A stretch of DNA of 64,000 bases from positions 1,347,043-1,411,042 of the forward strand of contig CAJNOP010000034.1 in the NCBI GenBank assembly GCA_905250075.1, written 5' to 3'. Each line of letters opens with the position of its first letter. The stretch's first letter is position 1. Source of the DNA: Rotaria sp. Silwood1. Lineage: Eukaryota > Rotifera > Eurotatoria > Philodinida > Philodinidae. A program made the position numbers and the translations under genes. The notes beneath the pieces were generated by a model, which was not told the DNA's origin, searched no databases, and saw only the letters and a list, made by a program, of their open reading frames with translations. Shown piece by piece: positions 26,001 through 37,443 of this stretch.

Positions 26001-26729
26001 ATCACGAATCCATAACCAACGTGTCTAAAGATAAACAAACTTATTCAAAGCATTATGTATTAGAAAACAATCTTGAGAAGAAAAAAAATAGTATGTGCAC
26101 TACACCACAAGAAATATTAGAAAGAAAAGAAATTGTTAGTTTTAGATAAATTGTTCATTACCACACAATATCGATGACAATAGGATTCGTTGGCCTGTAG
26201 AAAATATAAAATAATAAAGGATAGCATAATTTTCTATGCATATGAAAAGTTGTTTCTAGCATAACAAAAGCAACACAGATATGGTCAATCTTAAGCATAA
26301 CCTACATGATGAGCAAAATGTCGTGATGCATTACTTTGACCATAAAGAAGAGTCGATATTCTATCATAAAAATTTTAAAAAAAATACTTTTCAAAAAAAA
26401 ACTATGAGAATCTTTTTACTCTGTTCCATCAGCAATATTTTTCGAATCAGAAAAACGACGTCGTAAATATACAAAGAGTAATAAAAGTATCTAAAGTGTT
26501 TAAAAAAAATATTTGTTTTTCATTTATTCTATATCATATAACATACTGCCGAGACAACTAGATTAACAAGAATATTTTCCGGAATTCCTTCGTATGATCG
26601 TATAAAACCAAAACCAGTAGTATTAAATCGACCATAATATGAACAATCATCTTTCGTGATAATTGGTGATTTATCACCGATTAATGATGGTATACCAATC
26701 GGTGTTGTCACACTATTACCAATACTCAT
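20037..26729 (-). CDS. TMEM63: TMEM63/OSCA-family mechanosensitive cation channel
   Basis: Twenty-three exons join in phase into 826 residues, close to the roughly 800 of vertebrate TMEM63A-C. Exons: 26547-26729, 26420-26490, 26306-26360, 26162-26194, 25987-26024, 25794-25933, 25690-25741, 25519-25630, 25423-25449, 25095-25168, 24949-25029, 24794-24893, 24709-24723, 24516-24649, 23369-23494, 23257-23314, 22793-23181, 21686-21848, 21514-21619, 21291-21458, 21042-21130, 20271-20354, 20037-20219. Diagnostic blocks match the family: [109 protein letters not shown] and [17 protein letters not shown]. The protein is a multi-pass plasma-membrane or lysosomal channel opened by membrane tension. One exon is only 15 nt. 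The intron 21849-22792 carries a foldback repeat, and the intron 23495-24515 is over 1 kb. Confidence 0.93.
22199..22462. mobile_element. Foldback repeat, family A copy 2 (in TMEM63 intron)
   Basis: The left arm from about 22199 (ATTTCGATCTGTAATAT, then GTAAAAGTTTCAACCTGAAA) is the imperfect reverse complement of the right arm ending near 22462. The order of conserved words (TTCGATCTG, TCTAATGG, TTTCA.CC, GAGATATT) matches the copy at 6495-6768. A 12-nt word AGGATTGTTCTA occurs on each side, at about 22183 and 22555, but too far out to be a clear target duplication. Confidence 0.7.
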
Positions 26730-27516
26730 TTTCGTTTCGTTGAATTCAATTCGATTTATTGCTTAATAGTTTGAAAAATAAAATTCACAAGAACTAAGAC
26801 ATGGGCTTGAAGATTATCCTAATAACCAAATAAGAGATATCTAGAAATAATAATTCTCAATGAAATGAAAAGATTTTCACAACAAAAAAAAAGTCTAATC
26901 AATGAGAAAGACATCTACTCATAATCAATTATATAGATATATTTTATTAATATTATTACATTCAATGAATCTTGTCATTTATTAACGAACAAACATCTTC
27001 ACGACCTAAATAATAAATATTGATAATCAGAAGTTTACTTTGCACAGAAAAAATGGAAAGATTTCTCAAATAGACCGATCCCATCCGTTCTTTTTTCAAA
27101 AACTGATCTTCACGCAAAATACAAACATTTATTATTGGCTAAGACATCTCATTGTGTATTACTACGTGCCACCTATATTGAATCAATACACTAGTGACAC
27201 TTCGTTTAGTACAATGTCGCTATTGTATTGAGATGATATGAAGATTAGAAAAAAAGTTTGCTATTCTTCTATAAAATCTTTTAAATCTGAATGATAGAGT
27301 GAAAGTTTCAGTAGCTTTCAGACTAAAGAATTCATGTTTTCATCGAATGCAATAGGGATTTCATATTTTTCTCACGCTACTAAATTTGCCATAAAGAGAG
27401 CGAATCGAACTCTTAAAGTTACGAAATCAAATTCAAAATAACTCTGCCTCATAGAGTTTGCTAACAACACTCAAACTTGACATTAAAGTTGGTGCATGTC
27501 AGGAGAAAAGTGTGGG

Positions 27517-27779
27517 TCACTGCATTATCAAACTAGGTATACTACTTATTTTAGGTAATACATGATCGATCATTGGAATGGAAATAATTGAGACTGTTGC
27601 ATACACTAATTTTTTTTCATATACTATTATATGCATAAAGATTTTATTTTTATTCACAAGAGTTACAGTGTGGGTATGTGATAAAGTTGATAATCGGATC
27701 GGTCCATCTTCACCGGTTGGATAATATTTGATAATTATGGGATTTTTCTCTGATAACACTTGTTGAGAACTAATTGGCT
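27517..27779 (-). pseudogene. Orphan coding-like exon
   Basis: An acceptor TTTGCTATAG is followed by an open frame reading KPISSQQVLSEKNPIIIKYY and then PTGEDGPIRLSTLSH. The amino-acid texture is protein-like, not low-complexity, but I recognise no family and found no convincing upstream exons before 28.2 kb. It may be the remnant of a gene, or an exon of a gene whose other parts I missed. Confidence 0.25.
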
Positions 27780-28229
27780 TGCCTATAGCAAAATAACCAA
27801 ACAGTGTTGATTTAAGAACTATTCGTTCTATTTTCTTCCGTTCATTCGCATTGTTTCATTTCTATGATCGAAATATATTTCATTTTTTAAAAACCACGAT
27901 CAAAACTGTGTTATTTCAGTTAAACGTTTTTTTTCGATAAAAATCAAATTTAGGTTTGGATCGTCGTTCGAAAAGAACTATTAGACTTTTCTGAGATGAC
28001 TAAGTGAGAAACTTCAAGATTTGCAGTGTAGCAATCAATCGATGGATAAATAACTCTATTTCTCACGCTATATATAGAAATAACACATATTCATTTTTGA
28101 GAAAGCTAACAGATGCAAACGACTATAACATAATGTTTCTTCGTTGAGATTTTTAAAAATCTGCGTTCAAAAAGAAAAATAAATGTTTTTGTAGTCATTC
28201 TCGTTAATTGATTAATAATGATCTAACAA

Positions 28230-28330
28230 AGTGGCCAGACCGGGTCAGTTCAAAAATTTTTGACCGGTTACAACGGTGTTGTGTAATTGTAGGGTGGTTG
28301 TGAGTCTTCGGCTCATCCACCACCATATTC
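28230..28330. ncRNA. Candidate structured RNA or DNA element (three hairpins)
   Basis: A GC-rich island in very AT-rich DNA. Three hairpins follow each other: GACCGG paired with CCGGT around a TTCAAAAATTTTTGA core, ACAAC-GGT-GTTGT, and GGTGG..GAG..CTTCGG..CTC..CCACC with a C(UUCG)G tetraloop. The first contains AATTTTTGA, which matches an Sm-site consensus on either strand. No known snRNA, spliced-leader RNA, tRNA or ribozyme could be matched by eye. Confidence 0.3.
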
Positions 28331-29019
28331 TCTTGTAGTTTTTTCCAGCAACTTGATCATATGCATATGTAGTCATAGACTTTTCCTTCAGTTTTCTTTT
28401 ACTTGTAGATAATCAGATCAGTTCTCATATATCCCTGTCGGAAACTATATGCTCAACGACATGGCATCTTTTCAGTAAAGAGTAAGTGACGTTTACGTCG
28501 TGTTACTTGTGTTAATAAATACTGCATTTGAGAACGAACGATTGACATTAAATTCAAGATATTATTATTATATTGAGTTTTTACTAATAATCGATACTTT
28601 TGATCTGTTATCACATAGTTATCTATAAATAACAAATATTTTTTGTTTTTCTGTTTTGCGTTGGAAAAATATTAATAAAAATAATTTACCGTTTTATCGT
28701 GTATCATTTTAGGACCTTCATGTGAAATTTACAGTTATATTAAATTATTAATGTGAATTGATCTATCGTATTTTATCATATTTTTTCGTTTTATTCCTTT
28801 CTGATTATGTAAGGTAAAAGAAGACAAGTATATATACATTGTTCGATTGAATTAAAAATGATATTAAATAATCAAAAAGCAAACTACACAGTCAGAAAAA
28901 TTTACAACACTAAATAGTATAGTTAGAAACAACATCATCATAGTGAAACGGAGCTCATTTTTCCAAAGTTCAATCAATGATGCTTTGATATAAGTTCGTT
29001 TGTTTTTTATATGTCTTGA

Positions 29020-30444
29020 TTATTTACTCAGACCAAATGACGAAATACTAGGTGTGGGCATAAATCTACATATCAAATTTTCAATTGAACATAAACTAAA
29101 TTTCATTATTAATCCATTTTGACGCTTCACTGTAAACTTTGAGATTGTTCGAAGTTTGTTATGGATAATCATGAATAAATCTTTTGCGCAGATCGGTGAT
29201 CTACATATAAAATTATTTGGATATTGTAAACGGATACGCATAATAAAAAGAATTTCCAGAGCTCTAGGTGATTTATCGCATGTAATAACATGTTTCAGAC
29301 GATCATATTCAATCGTTGTATTCACTTTTTGCATTGATAGAACGATTAAACCATTCTTATTTATTGAAAGAGTTTGACCTTTGAACTGAAATACATTTTA
29401 TATTCAATCTAATAGTTATTGAAACCAAGAACAAAATTACTTCATTAAAAATTAATGCCATATCATCAGCTGTCATGGTCATGATGTTGAAGTCGATATC
29501 TGTTAACAGATAATTCATATTAAATTCCGTTGAAAATGGACCTATAAGTAACAATTGTGACAGAATTCATGAAACATTGAAAAACTTTCTACTTACCACT
29601 AGAAGATGTAATTGATGTACTTGATTTTTGATGTATTAAAAATATTGGAATTATTGCAGAAAACAAAATTAGTCCCACAATACATGTAGTGAAACTAATT
29701 ATACTAATACAACAGTAACCTATGAACATCCTTAATATATGATAATATATGAATACACAAAATATACAATTCTTGAAATATACCCTATAGGATTGTCTAA
29801 TCGAAAAATTGGGCGCATCTTTTGGTCGATATTTAATAAAAAAAAGTATACTTCTTTTTATGTGTCTACGGTAGAGCAAATACGAAGAATTGATTAACTT
29901 ATATGAAACGATAGATATATTCACCTGTAGAGAGAGTATGATTGAAAAAAAAGACTGTTCTTTCTGGATGACTCAAAAGCAATTATTAAGCAGGATCTAT
30001 AACTAGTCAGAACTGAAAAAACATTCATTAAGAATCAAGATTATTGTAACGTAAGAAAAATTCTGTATACGCCATAACCTATAACTCGAATATATTCCTT
30101 GCCATTTCGATTGCAAAAATATGACAAAAATTGAATCATATACAATATATATCATAATGTTGTTGATGAGAAAGATAACTATGCAATCTTCGTAGAAAAG
30201 TTCTGTAACCACTTTTACCGTTCTGTTAACATATAGTAGATGTACACTAAAAAAACAATCATAGCATATCATGTCATGTGATAATGAATGATAAGCATCC
30301 GTATTGACGAGTAACGAAATGTGTCTGAAGATAAAAAAAAATCTAGATTTAAGGTCCCACCATTCGTAGTATACTCAGGCTTAGTGAAATTTTCGAATAA
30401 CATACATCTTTTAAATGTAAACGTTTGTATTTTGTAAACAATCT
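29020..30444 (-). CDS. Unnamed single-pass membrane protein (C-terminal exons)
   Basis: Seven exons (30309-30444, 30180-30246, 30051-30097, 29925-29971, 29597-29719, 29441-29541, 29020-29385) have GT-AG borders and agree in phase throughout, ending at a stop. The ectodomain part includes CMLFENFTKPEYTTNGG, VNRTVKVVTELFYEDC, YIRVIGYGVY and an N-glycosylation site NHT. A transmembrane helix follows (CCISIISFTTCIVGLILFSA, continuing IIPIFLI). The cytoplasmic tail of about 180 residues is predicted mainly beta-stranded and contains FKGQTLSINKNGLIVLSM. No family is recognised; YIRVIGYG resembles words in discoidin-type beta sandwiches, but that is weak. The first coding exon may be at 34748-34943, whose end phase fits. 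Phase consistency over seven exons makes this a real gene, though its N-terminus is uncertain. Confidence 0.6.
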
Positions 30445-30449
30445 CTACA

Positions 30450-33400
30450 TGTGTTATACTCAGGAAATTTATCAATCAAAAAATGGTTCGTCATTATGTT
30501 CTTTTCTTGTGAATTTTTGTCAAAACACTTTCATTAACGATTCATTGACAAAAATTAAATTCATCACATCAGTTGCACTTATTCCCTATATGAAGCATGA
30601 CATTCGTTAATATTTTCAATGATAAAAAAATTAGAAATCTAATTGCGTACTGAAATTTTACTGACATATGAATAAACTTGATGTTGAATAATATAAGTAA
30701 TAATTGTTTATTAAAAAAGACATGCCAATAATGAGCGACAGAAATATGATTACATTTTTTTTCACACGGACATTTTGAAAAAAACGCAATATGATAACAG
30801 AAAAATAATAATGTATTCTATTTTTAACATTATTCGTGCATTTTAATGCTCTAATAATGTTATCAAGTGTTTTTGAGGATGGGAGAGTCTGAAATGTGGC
30901 AAATAATATTTTTGATTCGTCTTTATGGTAGAGTCCGAACAGAAGATGTTAAAATCATGGGCTTCCCATGATATTTTTTTTAGGAGAAAGCGTCTTCATA
31001 ATAATATCTCTCGAAAGTAGAAATAAAATCGCTAAAATTTCCCTTCTATTATAAATGCTCACGAGACTGTCAAACATTTTGCAGAAACTTTGACTTTTTT
31101 AGTAAAAGAAAACGCCATCATTTCCTTCCGAATCGGTAATCCTACACTCTAGTTATCTACTACTTTGCATAAATAGAAAATAAAATGAATTAACTTTTCA
31201 AAAAAATTAGTAAAAAATCCTTTGCAAGACAAATAACCTCGCCTTTCTTCTAGTGTCAAATAAAACTATTTTACATAAGCCTGCAGATGGTACCGATAGT
31301 AAAACATTTGAAATCTTTTTTTCTTCAAAATCTTTCTCATGGTATGGTTTTAGTAAAAGGAGAAGGATCACTTTCAACGAATATTGACCTCTCTGTAGTA
31401 TTATGACATGTATCTCATCTATAATCGTATGAATAATGATCGAATTTTCAATGCATATATATCACTCACGCTTTTCTAGAAAATAAAAATAAAATTATCT
31501 TAAACAAATACTTTATTAACGAATGTTACGTTTCATTAAAAAGTAACTAATTAGACATTTAATTTTTTTAATATATTAGAAAGATTGTTTAAACTATAGT
31601 TTCACAATGATTCATTATTAAAACAATGAGCTTTTTTTGTTTTATTATCAGTGTATTTTCGTATAGTCTATCAAAATAATTCAAAAAAAAAGTGATGATA
31701 CTCTCAACTATGATTCGAACTTCTGAAGAGAGAAAGTCTATATGGTAATTCAGAATTCACGAAGCATGATGCAAGACAATGACTCATATACTCTCAGCTA
31801 ATTTCTTTTATTTCATTCCTTTTGTATTACGAATAATGTTGTGATAGAAAAAACGTTTGATTGAAACTTTGTACTTTTCACTGTTAGAAAAAAAACAAAC
31901 ATTACTTTTAGAACAGAAACACTGTCATGTACGGTACCAACAAAAACGACCGATACAGTGTTGCTGAAAAGTTATTTTACCGACAAAAAAATTGTATATC
32001 ACCGCCTTATTTTAATCAAATGTGCTGATTTTTTCATTATTGATAAAATTCTTTTCACAGTTTATATTCATTCGAAAAATCTTGACAAAATCTGTTTTGA
32101 AGTACCATTGTGGACTTCAATGGAAAACAGTCACCTATCACGAATTGTGAAAAAAAAGTATAATATAACTTCATAGCCCAAATAAACGTCATGTGCATGT
32201 ACTGTTGGGTCTCATATGTGTACTAATGATAAATATTTTGTTTCTCAGTGTGCTGTAAAATTTTAGCAATAAACATCGAGAAATCTGTTGAAAAACGGCA
32301 AGTGTTTCACATTTACTTTTGAATGATTCCGACCAAAATTCATTCTAATACTTATCTTGTGATCATTTATTGCTTTATTAGAATTCTTTGATAATGATTA
32401 GTTAGTCGCTGAAATAGTTTCAAGATAAGAATATCTCTAACTTTTCAAATGTCAAATTAAATCAGAATGATAGCCAAATGTAGAATGTTGTCATCACATT
32501 TGAAGAAGTTTCTTTGTAGTAAGATTTTTGGTTTCAATGACGAAGTGATAATGACTGTAGAGAACTACTTGAGTAATCTTTATTCAAAGTTTAGTATTTA
32601 ATGAGATAATTGGTTTGCGTGATCGCCTATCGAAGGTCAGTACATTCAATTAATGCAACGGTTATTGTGCTGTGGCTTCATAATCCTTGAGTTGTACGGA
32701 CTTTCTGAACAATCTGATAATTCAAAACAGTCTTTTGTTAATGTTTTTCTTATGAATATGAACGATGAATACACCATTAATATGCTTTTTGGAGGTACTA
32801 TGCAAAAATACATCAGAAGCTCTACAGTTCATCGTAAAATATCTTTGATTGAAGTTTTCACTCAATCTCCTCCCCTCCATTTTTTTTCCGTAATATTTTT
32901 TAGACTATATTCTCCTGCGAATAAAATTTAATTGAAATCCTTTTCCGATGTCTTTTTGCATGCTGATTTCGAAAACATGCTTGTTTTTGATAAAAGCCAA
33001 ATTTTGATAATCAAACTCTAGAAGTATTAGTCGCTTCTATTAACACTGGAAAAGTCCAATGCCTCATTGTATTATGTTATAACGTCACAAACTTCACAAT
33101 TAAATAAAAGAATAACTAATAGATGGTCCTTAACCTAAGGACAAGGCTCCACTTTCTTTTAATGCTTTTTGCGACAAGATTTTTTGCACTTCTTATGATT
33201 TTCATTATATGATTTCTGTGAAGATTCAATCATTTGCAGGAATTAAAACCTTAAAAGTCATCGATGAATGTAAAACATTAAAAAAATAAGTAGATGAAAT
33301 TCAGCGTTTCATTCGATGAATGCCTGCGTCTAATAAATAGAAAACGACTTGCAAAACACTGTATAAATGTGATGAAAGCAATCTTTAATTTCGACAATGA

Positions 33401-34740
33401 GATTTGAATTAACATAAGAATGATAGCTGATTTCACTTAGAATCGGTCTTGTCCTGTCAAAGATTTGCATAATCGCTCCTGCTCATAAGAGCTGGCTGGA
33501 GATCAGCTGATCACTTTGGATCATCTCGTATGAAAAGTGGGAACCAAATCGTCATTTTGCAAACCTTAGTAAAGATGAACGAGAATTGATATGGAAATTT
33601 GTAAAATGTTTATATCATCTAAACATATCGATCTTGCTGGTAAAGTTCGAACGAGTTTTTATCGATTCATTGTTCTCTAAATCATTACGGCCCAAAATAG
33701 AATTTTGGTTACAGAAAAAAAACATGCATATTACGGAGGCCAAATTTATACGTAACCGACTAAAGAAATGTTCCAGTTCATGCTGCATTAAAAATAATGT
33801 CCGTTTCATTATCACCGATATTTATTTTTCATTTTCGTCTGTAAAAACTTTCATTCAAATGATAAAAATGACATTATTTTTTGCCATTTGTTTTTATTCC
33901 ATGAATTGATTAGACCTTTTCTTTTATACAAAGTTTTATCAAATGTCAATATAAAATCTCTTTACTATCATAACAAATATTTAAACCATCGTTTGTCAAA
34001 TATGAGATACTAACTATTCAAAGTTTTGCTTGCGCACGAAGCATATTGAATGACATTTATTTGTAACCTTCACAAGTAATATAAAATATGTTTTACAGAA
34101 GATTATCATATAATGACCTATTATATTACATAAAACGACATAAGATTTATTTTTCTCAACTCAACAGGTCACAAGAATATTGATGATCATTTAGATGTAT
34201 GTCTATGATTGATGTACCCTTCAATCATAATTATGTTTTTTTATATAAAGAAAAGTAATAAATTTTACAACCAAAATATTTTAATAACAACCTTGAACTA
34301 TATTCAAGTTCTTTCATATCGAAATATTTCCAAAAATTTCATCTTAATGAATTTTTGAATCTTATTACAACAAAAAAAAAATATTTACATTAGGAAAGTA
34401 CTCAATACCATAACTTTTATTTTCAATGTTCTTTTTAATCTGATAAACAAAAAAGTAATTTTTTAATCAGTTTTATTGTAATAAAGTATTTGTTTAAAAT
34501 AACAGCGTTTGAAGATAAAATCATAAGTTTTTGTTGTTAGCTCTCGATACAACTAATATCTATAACCTTGTAATCGACAATAATTACTTGTTACATACAG
34601 ATTTTTTTTTCTCAATATACAATGTGTCCTGTTTTGTATTTTAAATTATATGTAGGACTGTTGTGATAACATTCATTCGATTGGAATCAGAATAGTAGAA
34701 GAAAAAGAAGAAGAAAAGAAAAAAGGAAGGAAAGAAAAAA
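30450..34740. other. 4.3 kb stretch without a supported gene (possible long intron)
   Basis: If the two flanking exon groups belong together, this is an intron. Several short plus-strand open frames (31958-32176, 32653-32931, 33586-33909) have protein-like patches but no recognisable domain and no splice support; they may be decayed repeat DNA. A tRNA-like promoter motif pair with flanking direct repeats lies at 31683-31800, and a perfect 8-bp hairpin followed by a T run at 30954-30981. Confidence 0.35.
31683..31800 (-). repeat. Short pol III-like insertion flanked by 13-bp direct repeats
   Basis: ATACTCTCAACTA (31698-31710) and ATACTCTCAGCTA (31788-31800) flank a 77-nt segment. On the minus strand there is an A-box-like TAGCTGAGAG, a B-box-like GTTCGAATC (31712-31720) and, just downstream, a run of nine T (31683-31691). 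No tRNA cloverleaf can be drawn. A small retroposed tRNA-derived sequence is the likeliest reading. Confidence 0.3.
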
Positions 34741-34747
34741 AACTTAC

Positions 34748-34943
34748 CTGCATTAAAGACATGTATATAAACGACGGGAGGTGAACGAAAGTTGGAGAGA
34801 AGAATGCCGAGAGCATAAACGGTGAGGAGAAAAAAGGCGTAGAATAAAATGAAGACAGATTTGTGTATGTGTGTGTCTGAGTGAGTCAGCACTAAGCAAG
34901 CGACGAGCTGAGGGCAAATAAAAAAAAGTTTGCTCTTGATCAT
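34748..34943 (-). CDS. Probable first coding exon with signal peptide
   Basis: ATG at 34943 lies 1 nt after a CTATAG acceptor, and the frame ends at a consensus donor CAG|GTAAGT (34747). It encodes 65 residues beginning MIKSKLFFICPQLVACLVLT, a signal-peptide-like segment, with a second hydrophobic stretch (FILFYAFFLLTVYALGILL). It ends in phase 1, matching the acceptor phase of the exon ending at 30444, so it may start the unnamed membrane-protein gene across a 4.3 kb intron. It could instead belong to a separate transcript divergent from the GPCR. Confidence 0.35.
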
Positions 34944-35036
34944 ACTATAGTACAAGAGTAATGTATTTAACGTCGGTCACCAATATATAGCTCAAATAAG
35001 TCAAATTCGAATTTTCTTCTTATATTTCAATATCTC

Positions 35037-37207
35037 ATGGCCAATAACGAAATATTTCCTCAAATAGCTTATCCTATTCGTGTAATTTTACCTATTGTTT
35101 ATACATTTATTAGTACTTTTGCTCTGATTGGTAATACATTAAATTTTTATTCATTATGTGTTAGTACTGATCGATATGGTCGAAAAAGTATTCATGTACT
35201 TATATGGAATTTAATTATTGAAGGAACAACATGGACATTAATATTTTATACAGTTAAAATGGTATCCTATGCTGATTTAGGTGAACATTTTGCTTTAAAT
35301 AATGGTAAATGGTTAAATGATTCATGGTGTAAATCTGAAATGTATATATTACGCATAATGGATTTTCTTCTTGCTTATACAATTGTGTTTTTATGTCTTG
35401 ATCGTTGTGTAAAAAGAAGAAAATGTTGCTATGGTATACGTCGTTTTATAACTGGTATTTGTATATTAATATCACTTTGGCTTGGTGTTTGTTATGCATT
35501 AATACCAATATTATTTTTTAATCAACAATTAAAATCATTTAACTATGGTTCATATGAATGTGTTTATAATGAAACACAAATAAATGAATTAAGTTGGTTA
35601 GATTTACGAAATATTCAATTACCTATTAAAACAATTTATTTACTTGATTTTATGTTTGGAAATGCTTTACCAATATTTTTAATGATTTTATTATTAATTA
35701 TACGATTATTTATTTATCGAAAACCAAAAACAAATAAATATAAAACTAATACAGATATAAATCTTACTGAAATAGATATAAATACATATAAACAATTTGA
35801 TTTGAAAAATTATGATGATGAACATCCGAATTTAATAAAAATGGTATGTTATATTTATCATATACAGCATATCTTAAAGACTTGAAAATTAGCTGTCAAC
35901 TAGTGTAATAAAAAAAAAAAACAGCCTTGCTAAGATATATAATCAAGTGCTTACATTAGCGTTTTGAACAGAATGAAAAAAAAATCGATTTAGATTTTTT
36001 ATCAAAAGAAATAAATGTATATATGTTTCTTCTCTTCGAATGTAACATATCCAGAAGGTAGAATGACTGATAAGATGTATAAATAAATATAATTCTATTG
36101 GTTAGTTTAATCATGAAATTTTTTTATACTTGAAAACAGTTTGATTAGCATTTACATAAGATTTTTTGATTGATTCAATATCAATAAACATGACTTCGAA
36201 TTCGTTAATAAGCACATCTAGCCAGTAAAAATAGGATATCAACGTATATCATAGACTGCTAAGAACGGCTTCTATCTCCTAGTTTTTTTTTTTTTTTGTT
36301 CAAATTATTTGTTCGTTTCCTTTTGATAACACAAGGAAACAAACAGATAGCGTGAATCAAAGAATAAAAGGAAATAAGCCGTTTGTAGCAACAAATAATA
36401 TACGTTGATCCCTATTTTTACTGGTTGAAGGCTTATAAGAGTGTATTGCGAATAATACTCATTGCATGAAATCAAATTTCTTTATACAAGAAAAAAGTCA
36501 CGTTTAAAGGACAAATTTTTTTTTTTTTGTTCAATATTTATTAATATAATCAAAACTAAATTTGAATAAAAGGAAAAACTTATGTTGATAAAAGCATGTC
36601 TATGTTATTTTAGGTTGTTTTATATGTAATTGTATTTATAATATGTCAATTACCATATTATATTTATCGTTTGGTTCGTATTTATCATCCATCAATTGAA
36701 TTAAATTTATTTACAATGAATATTTTATATGCAATTGATATACCTTTAATTATTCTTCGTTTAATTAATCGTGCTATAAATCCATGGCTTTCTTTTTTTC
36801 TAATGCGTTCAATACGAGATTCATCTCGTCAAGCATGTTCAACATTTTGGTGTTGTGGTTGTTTTCCTTGTTGTCCAAATCGTTGGTCATGTTTACATGA
36901 TTGTTCATTATGTATACGTAATGAATGGTATGATTTAACAGCTAGTCAACAAATGATACGAGAAATTCGTCCAACAGGAAGTATAATGAAAAAAGAATTT
37001 ATTGATCCAACAGGAAAACGTATTCGACAAACATATGAAGAATATGTTAGATATTTTCATCGACCACGTACACATTTTAGTGATGCTAATCCAGCATTAT
37101 TACTTGCCGGTAGAAATACACCTGCTGGAAATGAAAATTTAGGTTATTTACCTAGTAATCCAAAAGTACAACGTTCTCAAATGATGGAACCAAGTACTGA
37201 ATTGTAA
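35037..37207 (+). CDS. Rhodopsin-like (class A) orphan GPCR
   Basis: Two exons (35037-35843 and 36614-37207) join in phase into 466 residues with seven hydrophobic segments. Class A landmarks are present: GN in TM1 (residue 33), a cysteine at the top of TM3 (about 98) with a partner in the second extracellular loop (YECVYNE), DRC in place of DRY at the end of TM3 (122-124), W in TM4, CQLP in TM6 (cf. CWLP) and NPWLSFF in TM7 (about 325). The TM2 aspartate of the usual LAxxD motif is missing. The cytoplasmic tail is cysteine-rich (CSTFWCCGCFPCC), suggesting palmitoylation. The ligand is unknown; divergent lineage-expanded receptors of this kind are common in small invertebrates. An AATAAA at 37253 is a likely polyadenylation signal. 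The 770-bp intron contains a foldback element. Confidence 0.82.
36222..36424. mobile_element. Foldback MITE in the GPCR intron
   Basis: The termini are CCAGTAAAAATAGG and its complement, and arms continue through ATCAACGTATAT and AACGGCTT. The centre (TTCGTTTCCTT / AAGGAAACAA) also pairs, so almost the whole 203 bp folds back on itself. No coding capacity. No clear target duplication could be assigned. It differs in sequence from the other foldback families in this window. Confidence 0.75.
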
Positions 37208-37443
37208 TTATTAGAATGATTATTATCTAGCTATATTGCATTTTTCTGGTAGAATAAAATATGTTCATAATAAAAATTTTTGCTTGTATTGTTTGTTCTT
37301 TTTGTTTTCATGCAAAATTTTATGAAATGCACATATACAAAGAAAAAAGAGAACAACTTCAGAAAAGACATCATTACAATTTTAAAAAAAAAAATACAGA
37401 AAAAAACACACGCACAATAGTTATTAAAAACAATACTTAAATT

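Larger units (their letters stand above)
26735..29015. other. Intergenic region with a GC-rich hairpin island and an orphan exon
   Basis: Mostly AT-rich spacer between the TMEM63 start and the 3' end of the unnamed membrane-protein gene. It holds a compact GC-rich hairpin cluster at 28230-28330 and a short coding-like minus-strand segment at 27517-27779. No complete gene was seen. Confidence 0.4.

Noticed and set aside
31683-31800. Functional tRNA gene
   Set aside because: A B-box-like word and T run exist, but no cloverleaf or acceptor stem can be formed, so it is listed only as a repeat-like insertion.
31958-33909. Three plus-strand open frames as a possible decayed gene
   Set aside because: Protein-like patches only; they could not be linked by splice sites and matched no family.
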